In this document: positions 37,096 to 44,502 of the stretch, in pieces | Numbering within the stretch: the first letter of the stretch is position 1 | How the letters are laid out: each line of letters begins with the position of its first letter | Source: Ochrobactrum vermis | GTDB lineage: Bacteria > Pseudomonadota > Alphaproteobacteria > Rhizobiales > Rhizobiaceae | Reading direction: 5' to 3' | DNA length: 64,000 nucleotides | Assembly: GCF_002975205.1 (NCBI RefSeq) | Contig: NZ_PCOC01000001.1 | Location: forward strand, 2,594,001 to 2,658,000 | The notes under the pieces: model-generated | The model's input: only the letters and a program-made list of their open reading frames with translations | Database searches by the model: none | What the model was told of the DNA's origin: nothing | Position numbers and translations under genes: made by a program

Positions 37096-37356
37096 ATGGA
37101 CAATTGGCTGAAGGTGTTAGTGGCTACTGCTTGCTTGGTGATCATCGCCGGAGGTGGCTATTTCGCGTGGACCCAGTACGGCCAATATCAAGCCCGTGCT
37201 GCATACGAGCAGAACGCTCCTCACAGACATTGCGAACGCGTATATGCAGACATCCGGCGACTGAACGCCTATCAAAAGATGGTCGATTTCACAGTTGACC
37301 AGATCAAAGCAGAGCAGGCGAACTGCGATAAGCTCTTGGGCATCAAGCGCGGGTAA
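37096..37356 (+). CDS. Small membrane protein on the opposite strand of the tail operon
   Basis: This encodes 86 residues from the ATG at 37096, with GGAG 6 bases upstream. An N-terminal membrane segment (VLVATACLVIIAGGGYFAW) precedes a charged helix with two Cys (HCERVYADIRRLNAYQKM and QANCDKLL). It sits alone against the leftward late genes, between the frameshifted chaperone (ending 37358) and the tape measure, with 1 base between convergent stops. The layout is that of a lysogenic moron gene. No family recognised. Confidence 0.65.
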   Translation: MDNWLKVLVATACLVIIAGGGYFAWTQYGQYQARAAYEQNAPHRHCERVYADIRRLNAYQKMVDFTVDQIKAEQANCDKLLGIKRG

Positions 37357-37357
37357 A

Positions 37358-37594
37358 TCAGCCATACTTCGCCAGCAGCCACGCCATTTCGCCGTCGGTT
37401 GGTCCGCCTGACTTCTTTTTCTTAATGCCTTTGGCCTCACAGTAGCCGTCAATCGCGTTGACCAGTTCCGTGAGTGTAGAACGCCAGAACGTGTCTGGCG
37501 TCCACCGTAGGGCACCGTAGGCGATTTGCTGCCAATGCCGCCAAGGGAGAGGTTGCTCTACTTCTTCCCCTTGACGGCTGCGCCGTTTCCCTCG
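37358..37594 (-). CDS. Tail assembly chaperone T-part, reached only by -1 frameshift
   Basis: This open frame on the minus strand ends at the TGA at 37358-37360 and has no ATG, GTG or TTG before its conserved part; the nearest upstream stop in frame is at 37595-37597. Read from the slip site it gives 69 residues, including EQPLPWRHWQQIAYGALRWT, then PDTFWRSTLTELVNAIDGYC, and the end GEMAWLLAKYG. The PWxxWxxIAxGxLRxxPxxFW pattern is that of the GTA/HK97-type tail chaperone. It follows the G-like gene exactly as lambda T follows G, so a 183-residue G-T fusion is expected. Confidence 0.85.
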   Translation of the reverse strand, partial: RGKRRSRQGEEVEQPLPWRHWQQIAYGALRWTPDTFWRSTLTELVNAIDGYCEAKGIKKKKSGGPTDGEMAWLLAKYG

Positions 37595-37908
37595 TCATCA
37601 TCGAAATGATGGGAGAGAGCCTTGGAAAAGGCCTCTGCGATGGCCTTGAAGTGCTTGAGCTTCAGAACCTTGAGAGCGTCGGAGGCATCGCCCTTGATGG
37701 CCAGAGCAGGCAGAGCGGCCCGTGTGGCTGATACTTCCGTGGCTGATAGCCGGGTGAAAAGGTCGTGAAGCGACTTGCATTCAAGACGACTGGAGAGGAC
37801 AGAAAGCCCCTCCATTTCGGCGGCGATGACAAGCGGCACGTCACCAACCCACAAAGCCACCTCGCCACGTGCTTCGTTGACCTGAAGCGGAAATTCCTTC
37901 TCGGCCAT
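37558..37908 (-). CDS. Tail assembly chaperone G-like protein
   Basis: This encodes 116 residues, mostly helical after an N-terminal beta part (FPLQVNEARGEVALWVGDVPLVI). The fold pattern matches the gene-transfer-agent-like tail chaperone family, and the acidic/Lys-rich end (HHFDDDEGNGAAVKGKK) is a flexible hinge. It sits between the tail tube gene and the tape measure. Near its end a slippery site allows ribosomes to enter the T frame. Most product would be the short G form; the fusion coats the tape measure during assembly. Confidence 0.85.
   Translation of the reverse strand: MAEKEFPLQVNEARGEVALWVGDVPLVIAAEMEGLSVLSSRLECKSLHDLFTRLSATEVSATRAALPALAIKGDASDALKVLKLKHFKAIAEAFSKALSHHFDDDEGNGAAVKGKK
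37564..37570 (-). promoter_or_regulatory. Candidate slippery heptamer for -1 frameshift
   Basis: In the G frame the end reads GTC AAG GGG AAG AAG TAG. The heptamer GGGGAAG (P-site GGG can re-pair one base back on the G run) lies 2 codons before the stop, and shifting back one base enters the T frame at once. The A-site match is imperfect, so the slip may be single-tRNA and low frequency. Confidence 0.65.
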
Positions 37909-37911
37909 TGA

Positions 37912-38352
37912 TTATACCTCGGCTTCAAAAGTGAGCGGTCCAGCGGCAACAAAGGTAGCGCTGAAATCCATGTTGCCTTCATCCTCGCCCGAAAGCTCAT
38001 AATCGGAAACGAACCAAGGCCCGGTGAACGTGCCCATACCGGGAACGCTGACTTGAGCATTGAACTTGGTCGCATCGATCACGTGCTGAACGAAGGTCGA
38101 GCTATCCGCGCCAGCGATGTACTTGCCATTGCCGGTAAAGGTGCGGTTCTTGATGCCCGGTTCTGCCGTCTTCTGAGGCGTTGCGGCTGGGTTTTGACAG
38201 TCGCGAACGGTCGTATCGACCTCATTGGCCGACATGTTGAAGGATGTGGTTTGCAGGCCGCAAAGGTTCTTGAATTCCTCCGGGCCGGGAGTGGTATTGC
38301 CGTCCCCGATCTTGATCAGGAGAAGGCGACCAATCTGCTGTCCATCAGCCAT
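37912..38352 (-). CDS. Major tail tube protein
   Basis: This encodes 146 residues from the ATG at 38352 (MADGQQIGR), preceded by GAGGAC; a TTG further upstream is open but has no support. The pattern LLIKIGDGNTTPGPEEFKNLCG, then TVRDCQNP, then the closing SATFVAAGPLTFEAEV is that of alphaproteobacterial siphophage tail tube proteins. It forms the stacked rings of the tail. Order (connectors, tube, chaperone, tape measure) supports it. Confidence 0.85.
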   Translation of the reverse strand: MADGQQIGRLLLIKIGDGNTTPGPEEFKNLCGLQTTSFNMSANEVDTTVRDCQNPAATPQKTAEPGIKNRTFTGNGKYIAGADSSTFVQHVIDATKFNAQVSVPGMGTFTGPWFVSDYELSGEDEGNMDFSATFVAAGPLTFEAEV

Positions 38353-38425
38353 GGGTAAAAGTCCTCTATTGCCGGATCGACCATCGAACCGGTTCAGTTG
38401 CGTCAAGTTGTGAGGGGATCGGCGC

Positions 38426-38830
38426 TTAGAGCGCTTCTATGTAAGCCAGAAAATCGCTGACCGAATGGGACAGGATGCCGTCTGGCTGGCGGATATACTC
38501 GGTTTTGATGTGTGAAAGACTGATCAGCCTATAGCCAACGACCTCCAGCGGATATTCGTGGAGCGCATCATTCACGGCTTGGGCAATCTCTTTCACTTCC
38601 TTGTAGCCGCGATGGTCTGACCATCCGTCCACCTGGAAATAGACCCGATAGGATTTCTTGCAGGTAACATCGTCCTGAAAGTTATATTCGTCTCCCAGCG
38701 TCACATACGGATATGCGGCCTCCAGCGTCGGCATGTCGTAAACGCCCGCGCCCACGATGTCGGTCAGCGGAGTGAAGGCCAGAAGCCGGTTATAGACGGC
38801 AACCTGCAAGCTGTTGCTGAGTGATGCCAT
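38426..38830 (-). CDS. DUF3168 tail-completion protein
   Basis: This encodes 134 residues. SLQVAVYNRLLAFTPLTDIV and the later YPYVTLGDE, plus YRVYFQVDGWSDHRGYKEVKEIAQAVNDAL, are typical of DUF3168. These proteins join the tail tube to the head connector (lambda U/gp17-like). It shares a 1-base stop/start overlap with the gp10-like gene. Confidence 0.88.
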   Translation of the reverse strand: MASLSNSLQVAVYNRLLAFTPLTDIVGAGVYDMPTLEAAYPYVTLGDEYNFQDDVTCKKSYRVYFQVDGWSDHRGYKEVKEIAQAVNDALHEYPLEVVGYRLISLSHIKTEYIRQPDGILSHSVSDFLAYIEAL

Positions 38831-39318
38831 TACTTGCCTCTTGCCTTTCTGACCGCCTTATTGATCGCATCCCGAACGCGGCGCTTGGCCTTGCGCTGCA
38901 TGGCTCGCCATGTCGGGAAGATATGCGGTTGCTTCGCTGTGCCGGGATGATGGGTTCCGGGCGCCGCACCCTTATTGATATGCGGCTTGGTGCCAAATTC
39001 GAGAAAGCGCCAGATGTATTCGGCATAGACACCAGTTGCATCCGGGTCTTTGGTGCGGGACTGTCCGATACCGATCTTGCCCGCGTTGTCGCGCTGCAAT
39101 CCGCCCTTGATGCTGGCCCGGTATTTCCCGGCCTGTCTCGGCTTTCCGGTGAATGGATCTGTTGCTGGGCCAATGGGCGCTTTCGCGGCTATGGCATTGG
39201 CTGCTTCGTTCGCAATCTGCAGCTTTGCTTCAGCTGCGTTCTTTTCCGCGTCGGGTACTAACTGGCGAAGCCGCCGGTTCAGCGCCTCGCGCCCTTGAAT
39301 TGTCGCTTTGATCGCCAT
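38830..39318 (-). CDS. HK97 gp10-like head-tail connection protein
   Basis: This encodes 162 residues from the ATG at 39318 (MAIKATIQG). The pattern LNRRLRQLVPDAEKNAAEAKLQIANEAANAIAAKAPIG followed by YAEYIWRFLEFGTKPH is that of HK97 gp10 / SPP1 gp16-neighbour tail completion proteins. The C-terminal quarter is strongly basic. Its 5' end overlaps the preceding small gene by 89 bases in another frame, which is long for this phage. Confidence 0.85.
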   Translation of the reverse strand: MAIKATIQGREALNRRLRQLVPDAEKNAAEAKLQIANEAANAIAAKAPIGPATDPFTGKPRQAGKYRASIKGGLQRDNAGKIGIGQSRTKDPDATGVYAEYIWRFLEFGTKPHINKGAAPGTHHPGTAKQPHIFPTWRAMQRKAKRRVRDAINKAVRKARGK

Positions 39319-39490
39319 CGATGAAAGCCTCGCCCTTTCGTGGTGTTTTGATGCGCTCAATCTTGCCCTGCGCTTCGGCCATATCGGCGCACCGTGTGGT
39401 GACGTTGCCGGTAAAGCCTGCTGGATATCGTTGCGTGACGGCTGGTGTGGCCGGAAAGTTGAAAACCTCTTTGAACCGAACCCAAGGCAT
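39230..39490 (-). CDS. Small phage structural-module protein
   Basis: This encodes 86 residues. MPWVRFKEVFNFPATPAVTQRY, then KAG-like PAGFTGNVTTRCADMAEAQGKIERI, matches a short protein commonly encoded between head-closure and gp10 genes in alphaproteobacterial phages. The last 35 residues overlap the next gene and are less conserved in character. Function unknown. Confidence 0.7.
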   Translation of the reverse strand: MPWVRFKEVFNFPATPAVTQRYPAGFTGNVTTRCADMAEAQGKIERIKTPRKGEAFIDGDQSDNSRARGAEPAASPVSTRRGKERS

Positions 39491-39500
39491 AGCTTGCTCC

Positions 39501-39842
39501 CTAGATGGTCACGCCGCTTTCCGCAGTGACTTCCAGAAACTTCCGGTCATCAGTCGGGACAACGGCGCGAATGTTGTACTTGGTGCCGGTGCGCGTATCG
39601 CGCATGACGGTATCGGTCTTGATCAGCCGGGTACGCTCGTTCCGTCGGATTGTGGCGACGATGGGCTGTTTTCCGTCCAGCCGGGCCGCAAGAACGACTT
39701 CACCGCCGCGCAGAAAGCGGAAATGTGCCCGCGTGGTGATCGTCTCCGGAACCTGATCATAACCGCCTTGGCCGTCCGGCTGATTGGTCATGATATCGAA
39801 AGCGACCGCTTGATTAAGGTCGCCGGGTCGAATGTTTGCCAT
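39501..39842 (-). CDS. Head-tail adaptor (head closure) protein
   Basis: This encodes 113 residues. The pattern RPGDLNQAVAFDIMT, then YDQVPETITTRAHFRFLRGGE, then RNERTRLIKTDTVMRDTRTGTKYNIRAVVP is the phage head-tail joining family (SPP1 gp16-like, HK97 gp7-like). It closes the portal after packaging and binds the tail. It lies 10 bases downstream of the gp6-like gene's neighbour in the standard order. Confidence 0.88.
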   Translation of the reverse strand: MANIRPGDLNQAVAFDIMTNQPDGQGGYDQVPETITTRAHFRFLRGGEVVLAARLDGKQPIVATIRRNERTRLIKTDTVMRDTRTGTKYNIRAVVPTDDRKFLEVTAESGVTI

Positions 39843-39849
39843 GATTGCC

Positions 39850-40176
39850 TCAGATCGCCACTGGATCGCGAAGTTGATAGAGGAGCGAGGATACGGGCTT
39901 GGGCAGCGTCCCGCGCTCGTAGCTGTCGTCTGTGCCCTGATCCGGGGCGTTGTAGAGATAGCCGACCAGCATGATCGTTGCGACCTTCAACCGGGGGTCG
40001 GATGCTTTCTTGTCGGCGTCGGTCACTTCCGTGATGCGTGAACCGATGTAAGCGGCAACACGCTCGGACGCGGCGGCAATCAGCATTTCAAACTGTGCAT
40101 CGTCCTCGGTAGCCTCGACATCGAAATGCAGGCCTTGCTTGGCTTCAGCGACGGTGATGAAATTGTAAGCCATCAT
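39850..40176 (-). CDS. Head-tail connector protein (HK97 gp6-like)
   Basis: This encodes 108 residues, mainly helical: TVAEAKQGLHFDVEATEDDAQFEMLIAAASERVAAYIG is the typical start, and LKVATIMLVGYLYNAPDQG the core helix. Rings of this adaptor sit under the portal. It overlaps the end of the preceding gene by 4 bases. Confidence 0.9.
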   Translation of the reverse strand: MMAYNFITVAEAKQGLHFDVEATEDDAQFEMLIAAASERVAAYIGSRITEVTDADKKASDPRLKVATIMLVGYLYNAPDQGTDDSYERGTLPKPVSSLLYQLRDPVAI

Positions 40177-40784
40177 TCACCGCCCTTCGGGATAGTGACA
40201 CGTATCGGCCCAGATTTGGCCGCTGGCTCGATCTTTCCGTCTTTGCCGTCTCTGCCTTTCTTTACGGCCAAACGCCAGCCCTTGGCGCTGTCTGGCTTAT
40301 CTGTCGTGGCTTCCTGAGCAATCCAGAAGCTTCCAGCCCACGTAACGCCGTCGCCTGGTTCATAGGTCTTGCCTTCCGAGAAAACACCACGGTCAATCAC
40401 CACAGGCAAAACCAAGGGGAACTCCTTGCTCTGCTGGCCGCGAACGAATTTCACGGTTACCGTCTTTTCCCCATCGTACTCGACAGACAGATCATCAAAG
40501 CCAAGGCCGTCGGCGCCTGGCTTGCCATCATCACCGACAACATTGCCCAGTTCCTTTGTGTCACCGTTCGAGAGCGTCAGCACGAGCTTGTTTTCCCGGT
40601 CGATTAAAGCGCTTTTGACACTGACTGGCTCCGGCTTCTGTGTCAGTTCCAGCAACCTTCCTTCAAGGTCAGAAAGATGGTTCTGGAGGATGGAAACCCG
40701 GCTGTCGTAAGCCTCAAACGAGCGATCGACATACGCCTTGACCGCTTCGAACCCTTCATCGAATATCTTCTGTAGGTCCATCAT
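40173..40784 (-). CDS. Phage protein with collagen-like repeats and a carbohydrate-binding-like module
   Basis: This encodes 203 residues. An N-terminal coiled coil (residues 1-50) precedes a beta domain. Two Gly-X-Y stretches (GDDGKPGADG near 85 and GRDGKDGK near 178) flank it. A CBM5/12-like motif (YEPGDGVTWAGSFWIAQ) lies near 145-160. Such proteins occur next to portal genes in alphaproteobacterial phages and may decorate the head. Surface adhesion is an inference from the modules. It overlaps both neighbours by 4 bases. Confidence 0.7.
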   Translation of the reverse strand: MMDLQKIFDEGFEAVKAYVDRSFEAYDSRVSILQNHLSDLEGRLLELTQKPEPVSVKSALIDRENKLVLTLSNGDTKELGNVVGDDGKPGADGLGFDDLSVEYDGEKTVTVKFVRGQQSKEFPLVLPVVIDRGVFSEGKTYEPGDGVTWAGSFWIAQEATTDKPDSAKGWRLAVKKGRDGKDGKIEPAAKSGPIRVTIPKGGE

Positions 40785-42139
40785 GCGGCCTTTCGTGTGT
40801 TTCGCTGTCCAGCGAACAGCGCCTTAACGGCAACGGTCGAAATGTGCTTTGGTTCGGGTTGTTGCGGTGGTTCAGGCGGGGCCGGTGGCGTGTCATTCTG
40901 TGACTTGCCGAACGGGTCATCCTTGGCGTCACGCTTGGCAAGCGCTTCAAGGCTATAGTTCTGTTGCTGAACCATCGGGCTATTGCCGCCAGCGGTCGGA
41001 GCATAGCCGAGCTTCCGGCGCATCTCATTCGGCGTCAGGATGCCCTTTGATTTGTCCATGGCTTCCATCTGGGAAACCGTGTCCATGCGGAATAGATTAT
41101 CGATATCCAGTTCCGTGCCCAGACCGTCGCCAGTGCCCAAACCTTCATCAAGGCAAAGCTCAATGCTTTCGATAAGGACTTGCAGGCACTGCGAGTAATA
41201 TTCGAGGTTCAGGCTTTCGATACCGGTGTTTGCCGGAATTTCACCAATGCCGACCTTGTAAGGTGGCACGTGATAGACCGAGCAAACGACAGTTGCCGAC
41301 CATTTCAACTGTTCGATCAACTGCGCGTCGACCGCCTTGGCCTTCATCGGGTCGTACTTCAGACCATCACCCATAACGGCGATACGGCCCGCATTTTTGC
41401 CTGTAAACTCGGTTTCCCAGTGCTTTTTAATGCGCTCGGCGGTTTCCTCTTGGATTTCGTTATCCGTGGACAGGATGCCGCCAGGTTGCGCACCGTTCTG
41501 GAAGAACGCGGTGCTGTCGTTCTGGATCGCTAGGCCCTGCATCGCAGCCAAGCCGCCAGCGAAGATCGGAGATGTGCCGACCAGTGGGTGAAAAATGGTG
41601 TTGAAACGGTCGTGAATGATCTCACGGGCCGGAACTCGCACCGAAGCCGGGAAACCTACCAGCGCATCCGTCGACAAGTCATAGAACACGCTGCCGTCAT
41701 CCGCGATCAGCGGAGTGACCAGCATCGGATCCAGAACGTCCAGCCTCGTGACATCACCATTTCCGTTGCGATGCTTGAGGATATATGCGTTGCCGGTCTG
41801 AAGCTTCGATGTCACCCAGCTTTCAATGAACTGTATTCTGTTCTGGTAGTGGTTCGGCTTGTCCAGAACTGCCGAGAACGGATTGCGCTTGATTTCGGTC
41901 CAGATGCCCGGTTCATCCTCGCGCATCAGCTTGATGCGCAGCTTAGCGATATCGCTGGCGATCAGGGTCTTACAGGCGAAATCCGCGTGATACGACAGGA
42001 CACTATCGAACTTTACTTCGACATTTTGCTGCCAAGCACCGGCAAAGCTCTCCAGAATTGACCACCAGCCGCGCCGACCGCGCACGACCGGGCCGACAGA
42101 CTTCTTTCCGCCGCGTCTGAGTGAACCGAGCCAGCCCAT
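40781..42139 (-). CDS. HK97-family portal protein
   Basis: This encodes 452 residues from the ATG at 42139 (MGWLGSL), which overlaps the upstream TAA. HK97-type signatures are SYHADFACKTLIASDIAKLRIKLM, ESWVTSKLQTGNAYILKHRNGNG, and QNDSTAFFQNGAQPGGILSTD. It forms the dodecameric DNA channel at one capsid vertex. The C-terminal 60 residues are Pro/Gln-rich. Confidence 0.95.
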   Translation of the reverse strand: MGWLGSLRRGGKKSVGPVVRGRRGWWSILESFAGAWQQNVEVKFDSVLSYHADFACKTLIASDIAKLRIKLMREDEPGIWTEIKRNPFSAVLDKPNHYQNRIQFIESWVTSKLQTGNAYILKHRNGNGDVTRLDVLDPMLVTPLIADDGSVFYDLSTDALVGFPASVRVPAREIIHDRFNTIFHPLVGTSPIFAGGLAAMQGLAIQNDSTAFFQNGAQPGGILSTDNEIQEETAERIKKHWETEFTGKNAGRIAVMGDGLKYDPMKAKAVDAQLIEQLKWSATVVCSVYHVPPYKVGIGEIPANTGIESLNLEYYSQCLQVLIESIELCLDEGLGTGDGLGTELDIDNLFRMDTVSQMEAMDKSKGILTPNEMRRKLGYAPTAGGNSPMVQQQNYSLEALAKRDAKDDPFGKSQNDTPPAPPEPPQQPEPKHISTVAVKALFAGQRNTRKAA

Positions 42140-42375
42140 TATTTCGCGTCCTTTGCCTCGGCAATCTTTGCCTTGAGTGTCGCAGCGTCCCATCCGTTAA
42201 AGGCGCGCTTTCCGACGATTTCCTGATATTCCTTGCGGAGCGCGGCCATATCCTCGACAGGCTGTCCCGGTTTCGGATCCGGTGCAGTTACCTTTTTTCC
42301 CAGTTTCCCCAGAATGGTCGCGTAACGCGGGTCCTGAGCCTGCAAGGCGCGGGTCATGTAAGACTGTGATTTCAT
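42139..42375 (-). CDS. Small protein between capsid and portal genes
   Basis: This encodes 78 residues rich in Lys and Ala: SYMTRALQAQDPRYATILGKLG, then DMAALRKEYQEIVGKRAFNGWDAATLKAKIAEAK. It reads as helical with no known motif. Its stop overlaps the portal start. Comparable small frames often sit at this position; it may be a head accessory protein. Confidence 0.65.
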   Translation of the reverse strand: MKSQSYMTRALQAQDPRYATILGKLGKKVTAPDPKPGQPVEDMAALRKEYQEIVGKRAFNGWDAATLKAKIAEAKDAK

Positions 42376-42438
42376 GGCGTATCTCCACCGGTTGGGGCCA
42401 GCCGCGTCGAGCGCGGCCAGCCGGTTCGATTTATCGGC

Positions 42439-44466
42439 TTATGCGCCGCCTTCCGGTGCCGCAGGTTCACCCCATGCCACGCCAGTCAGGTACGCAACCG
42501 CGCTTGCGCGACGACGCGCCCAGTTGATGGTACGTTCCGCACGGAAGCCCACGCTGTTCGTCTGCCAGAGCGACACAAGGCCGGTTGCAGGCGTTGGCGT
42601 ATCGCTGTCATGCGTCGGCGCGTTGTCCATTTCGAGCGATGCTTCCATGGACATGTCGACGTTCACGTCGCCGTCGTCGGCCTGGTAGATGTCAGACGCA
42701 TTGACCAGAGCAACGATGCCGTCAGGCACATACTCAGACACGATCACCGGCAGGCCGGAGAGCGTACCGCCGTTCATGGTGATGCCTGGGAACTCTGCCT
42801 GACCAAGCGGGTTGGTCATGAGCGAGAGAGCAAGCGCCGTGGTGGCTTCCGTGATGAACACGCCAGAGGTCGGCGCATTGTTCGCAGCGATGAATGCACC
42901 GAAAAGCGCCTTCAGATCGGCACGAACGGCATCGGCAGTGTTGCCCGACGACGGGATACCGGCCACACCGTTCAGGATCGACGCTGGGGAGATGTCAGCA
43001 ACAGCAGCCTTGGCCGGGTTGATGAAATCGATATCCAGACGTTCGCGAAGTGCAGCGGCCAGCTGGTCACGAACGATGGCCTCAGCCGACGGCGAACTGT
43101 CACGCAGCACTTCCATCGTCACGACGGCGATGTTTGCGACCTTCAGCGGTGCGAGGTTGGTGCGGCTGAAGTCAAACTTGGTCAGCGGCTTGGCCTTGCC
43201 TTCGCCTACCCAGTAGCCGGAACCGCCCGAAGTCTGACCGATCAGCGGAACGCGGAACGGTACGCGACGAAGCGACGGAACGCCGCTGGCACCGAAGCGG
43301 CCAAGGATGGTCTGAGGGCGAAGCCATTCCACGAAATCCGCGAACAGGCTGGTTTCATCACCCACCAGATTGCCCGCCCAATTGGCATTCCCGGTATTTG
43401 CAGCCGGAACAGCGGCCTTGGCAAAAAAGCCATAGATTTCGCTGTCCTCGCCATACAGGTTCTTGGCGATCTCGCGGACGTTCACAACGTCGATCTTGGA
43501 GATCGCCTTCACCTTGGCAAGTCGGGCGAACATGATGCCTGGTTCGACCTTGGGTCCTTTCAGGACGATGCCAGAACGAGCGGCAGCGGCCTTTTCGGCA
43601 GTCGTGATCTGGTTCGCGACAATCGACTTTGCGGTCAGCCCTTGAGCCTTCTCCAGAGTACGGAGACGCTTCAGGTCGCCGTCGATTGCGGAAAGTTCAA
43701 CTTCAAGCGCGTCGAACTCTTCCTGTTCGGCGCCGTCAGTCGAGCGACCTTCGTCAATCGACTTCTGCATTACTTCGCCCATACGGGCCGATTTTGCGTT
43801 GCGGGATGCTTCCAGCGCCGCGATTTGTTCAGCAACGGTAGCCATTGCATTGCCTTTCTGTGAATTGAGGATGACTGGTTTTGTTGGTTTCCCCGCAGCG
43901 CCGGGGGCGGTTTTCGTCACGGTTGCCGGAATGCCAGACGCGGCGGGCAGTCCCGTGTCGAAAGACTTGATGAGCGCGATACCTTCCGCGTCCATATTCT
44001 TGATGCTGGTCATGACGGCCTCGGCTTGAGCCGGGATCGTCACCGCCGAGAGTTCAAACACCTCTGATTTGGTGAAGCGAATGCCGTCATTGTCGAGAAA
44101 AGCGTATTCGATAGCCCGGAAACCGATGGAAACGGCTCGGACCAAGCCAAGCTTGATGCTCTGCCATGCCTCATCAACTCGATCCTTCAGAACGCCGGGT
44201 TCATCGATAATCGGTAGTTCGGCCTCGAATGTGATGCCGTTCGCCGTTGGAGCGTCGAATTTGACCGTTCCTATGGGCTTATCGTGCTTGTGCTGCCACA
44301 AGAACGGCATCGGGTTGGTGAATTTGACGCCCAGCGGCTCCACGATGTCGCCCACGCGGTCAGGCGTCGGCGTCGTCGCGATGCCACGAATGACGCGCTT
44401 GTCCTCGCTGATCGATTTGACTTCGAGGAACGAATAGGCGCGCTGCGCCGACAGATGCCGGTTCAT
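42439..44466 (-). CDS. Fused prohead protease and HK97-fold major capsid protein
   Basis: This encodes 675 residues from the ATG at 44466. Residues about 1-190 are a U35-type prohead protease, with a His in MPFLWQHKHD and a Ser in AVSIGFRAIEY. A linker follows, then a delta domain coiled coil (about 208-290) and the HK97 capsid fold, including LRPQTILGRFGASG, VTMEVLRDSSPSAEAIVRDQ and LSGLPVIVSEYV. An internal ATG at 43845 (MATVAEQ) with GAAAGG upstream could yield a separate 468-residue capsid chain, which would set the protease-to-capsid ratio. Confidence 0.93.
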   Translation of the reverse strand: MNRHLSAQRAYSFLEVKSISEDKRVIRGIATTPTPDRVGDIVEPLGVKFTNPMPFLWQHKHDKPIGTVKFDAPTANGITFEAELPIIDEPGVLKDRVDEAWQSIKLGLVRAVSIGFRAIEYAFLDNDGIRFTKSEVFELSAVTIPAQAEAVMTSIKNMDAEGIALIKSFDTGLPAASGIPATVTKTAPGAAGKPTKPVILNSQKGNAMATVAEQIAALEASRNAKSARMGEVMQKSIDEGRSTDGAEQEEFDALEVELSAIDGDLKRLRTLEKAQGLTAKSIVANQITTAEKAAAARSGIVLKGPKVEPGIMFARLAKVKAISKIDVVNVREIAKNLYGEDSEIYGFFAKAAVPAANTGNANWAGNLVGDETSLFADFVEWLRPQTILGRFGASGVPSLRRVPFRVPLIGQTSGGSGYWVGEGKAKPLTKFDFSRTNLAPLKVANIAVVTMEVLRDSSPSAEAIVRDQLAAALRERLDIDFINPAKAAVADISPASILNGVAGIPSSGNTADAVRADLKALFGAFIAANNAPTSGVFITEATTALALSLMTNPLGQAEFPGITMNGGTLSGLPVIVSEYVPDGIVALVNASDIYQADDGDVNVDMSMEASLEMDNAPTHDSDTPTPATGLVSLWQTNSVGFRAERTINWARRRASAVAYLTGVAWGEPAAPEGGA

Positions 44467-44502
44467 AGGCAACTCTCCGTTTCTTCAGGTTTTCGGGTTG
44501 GA

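Noticed and set aside
37117..37515. Minus-strand frame of 132 codons over the tail chaperone end
   Set aside because: It is in a different frame from the recognisable tail chaperone sequence and overlaps the opposite-strand membrane gene; no family pattern.
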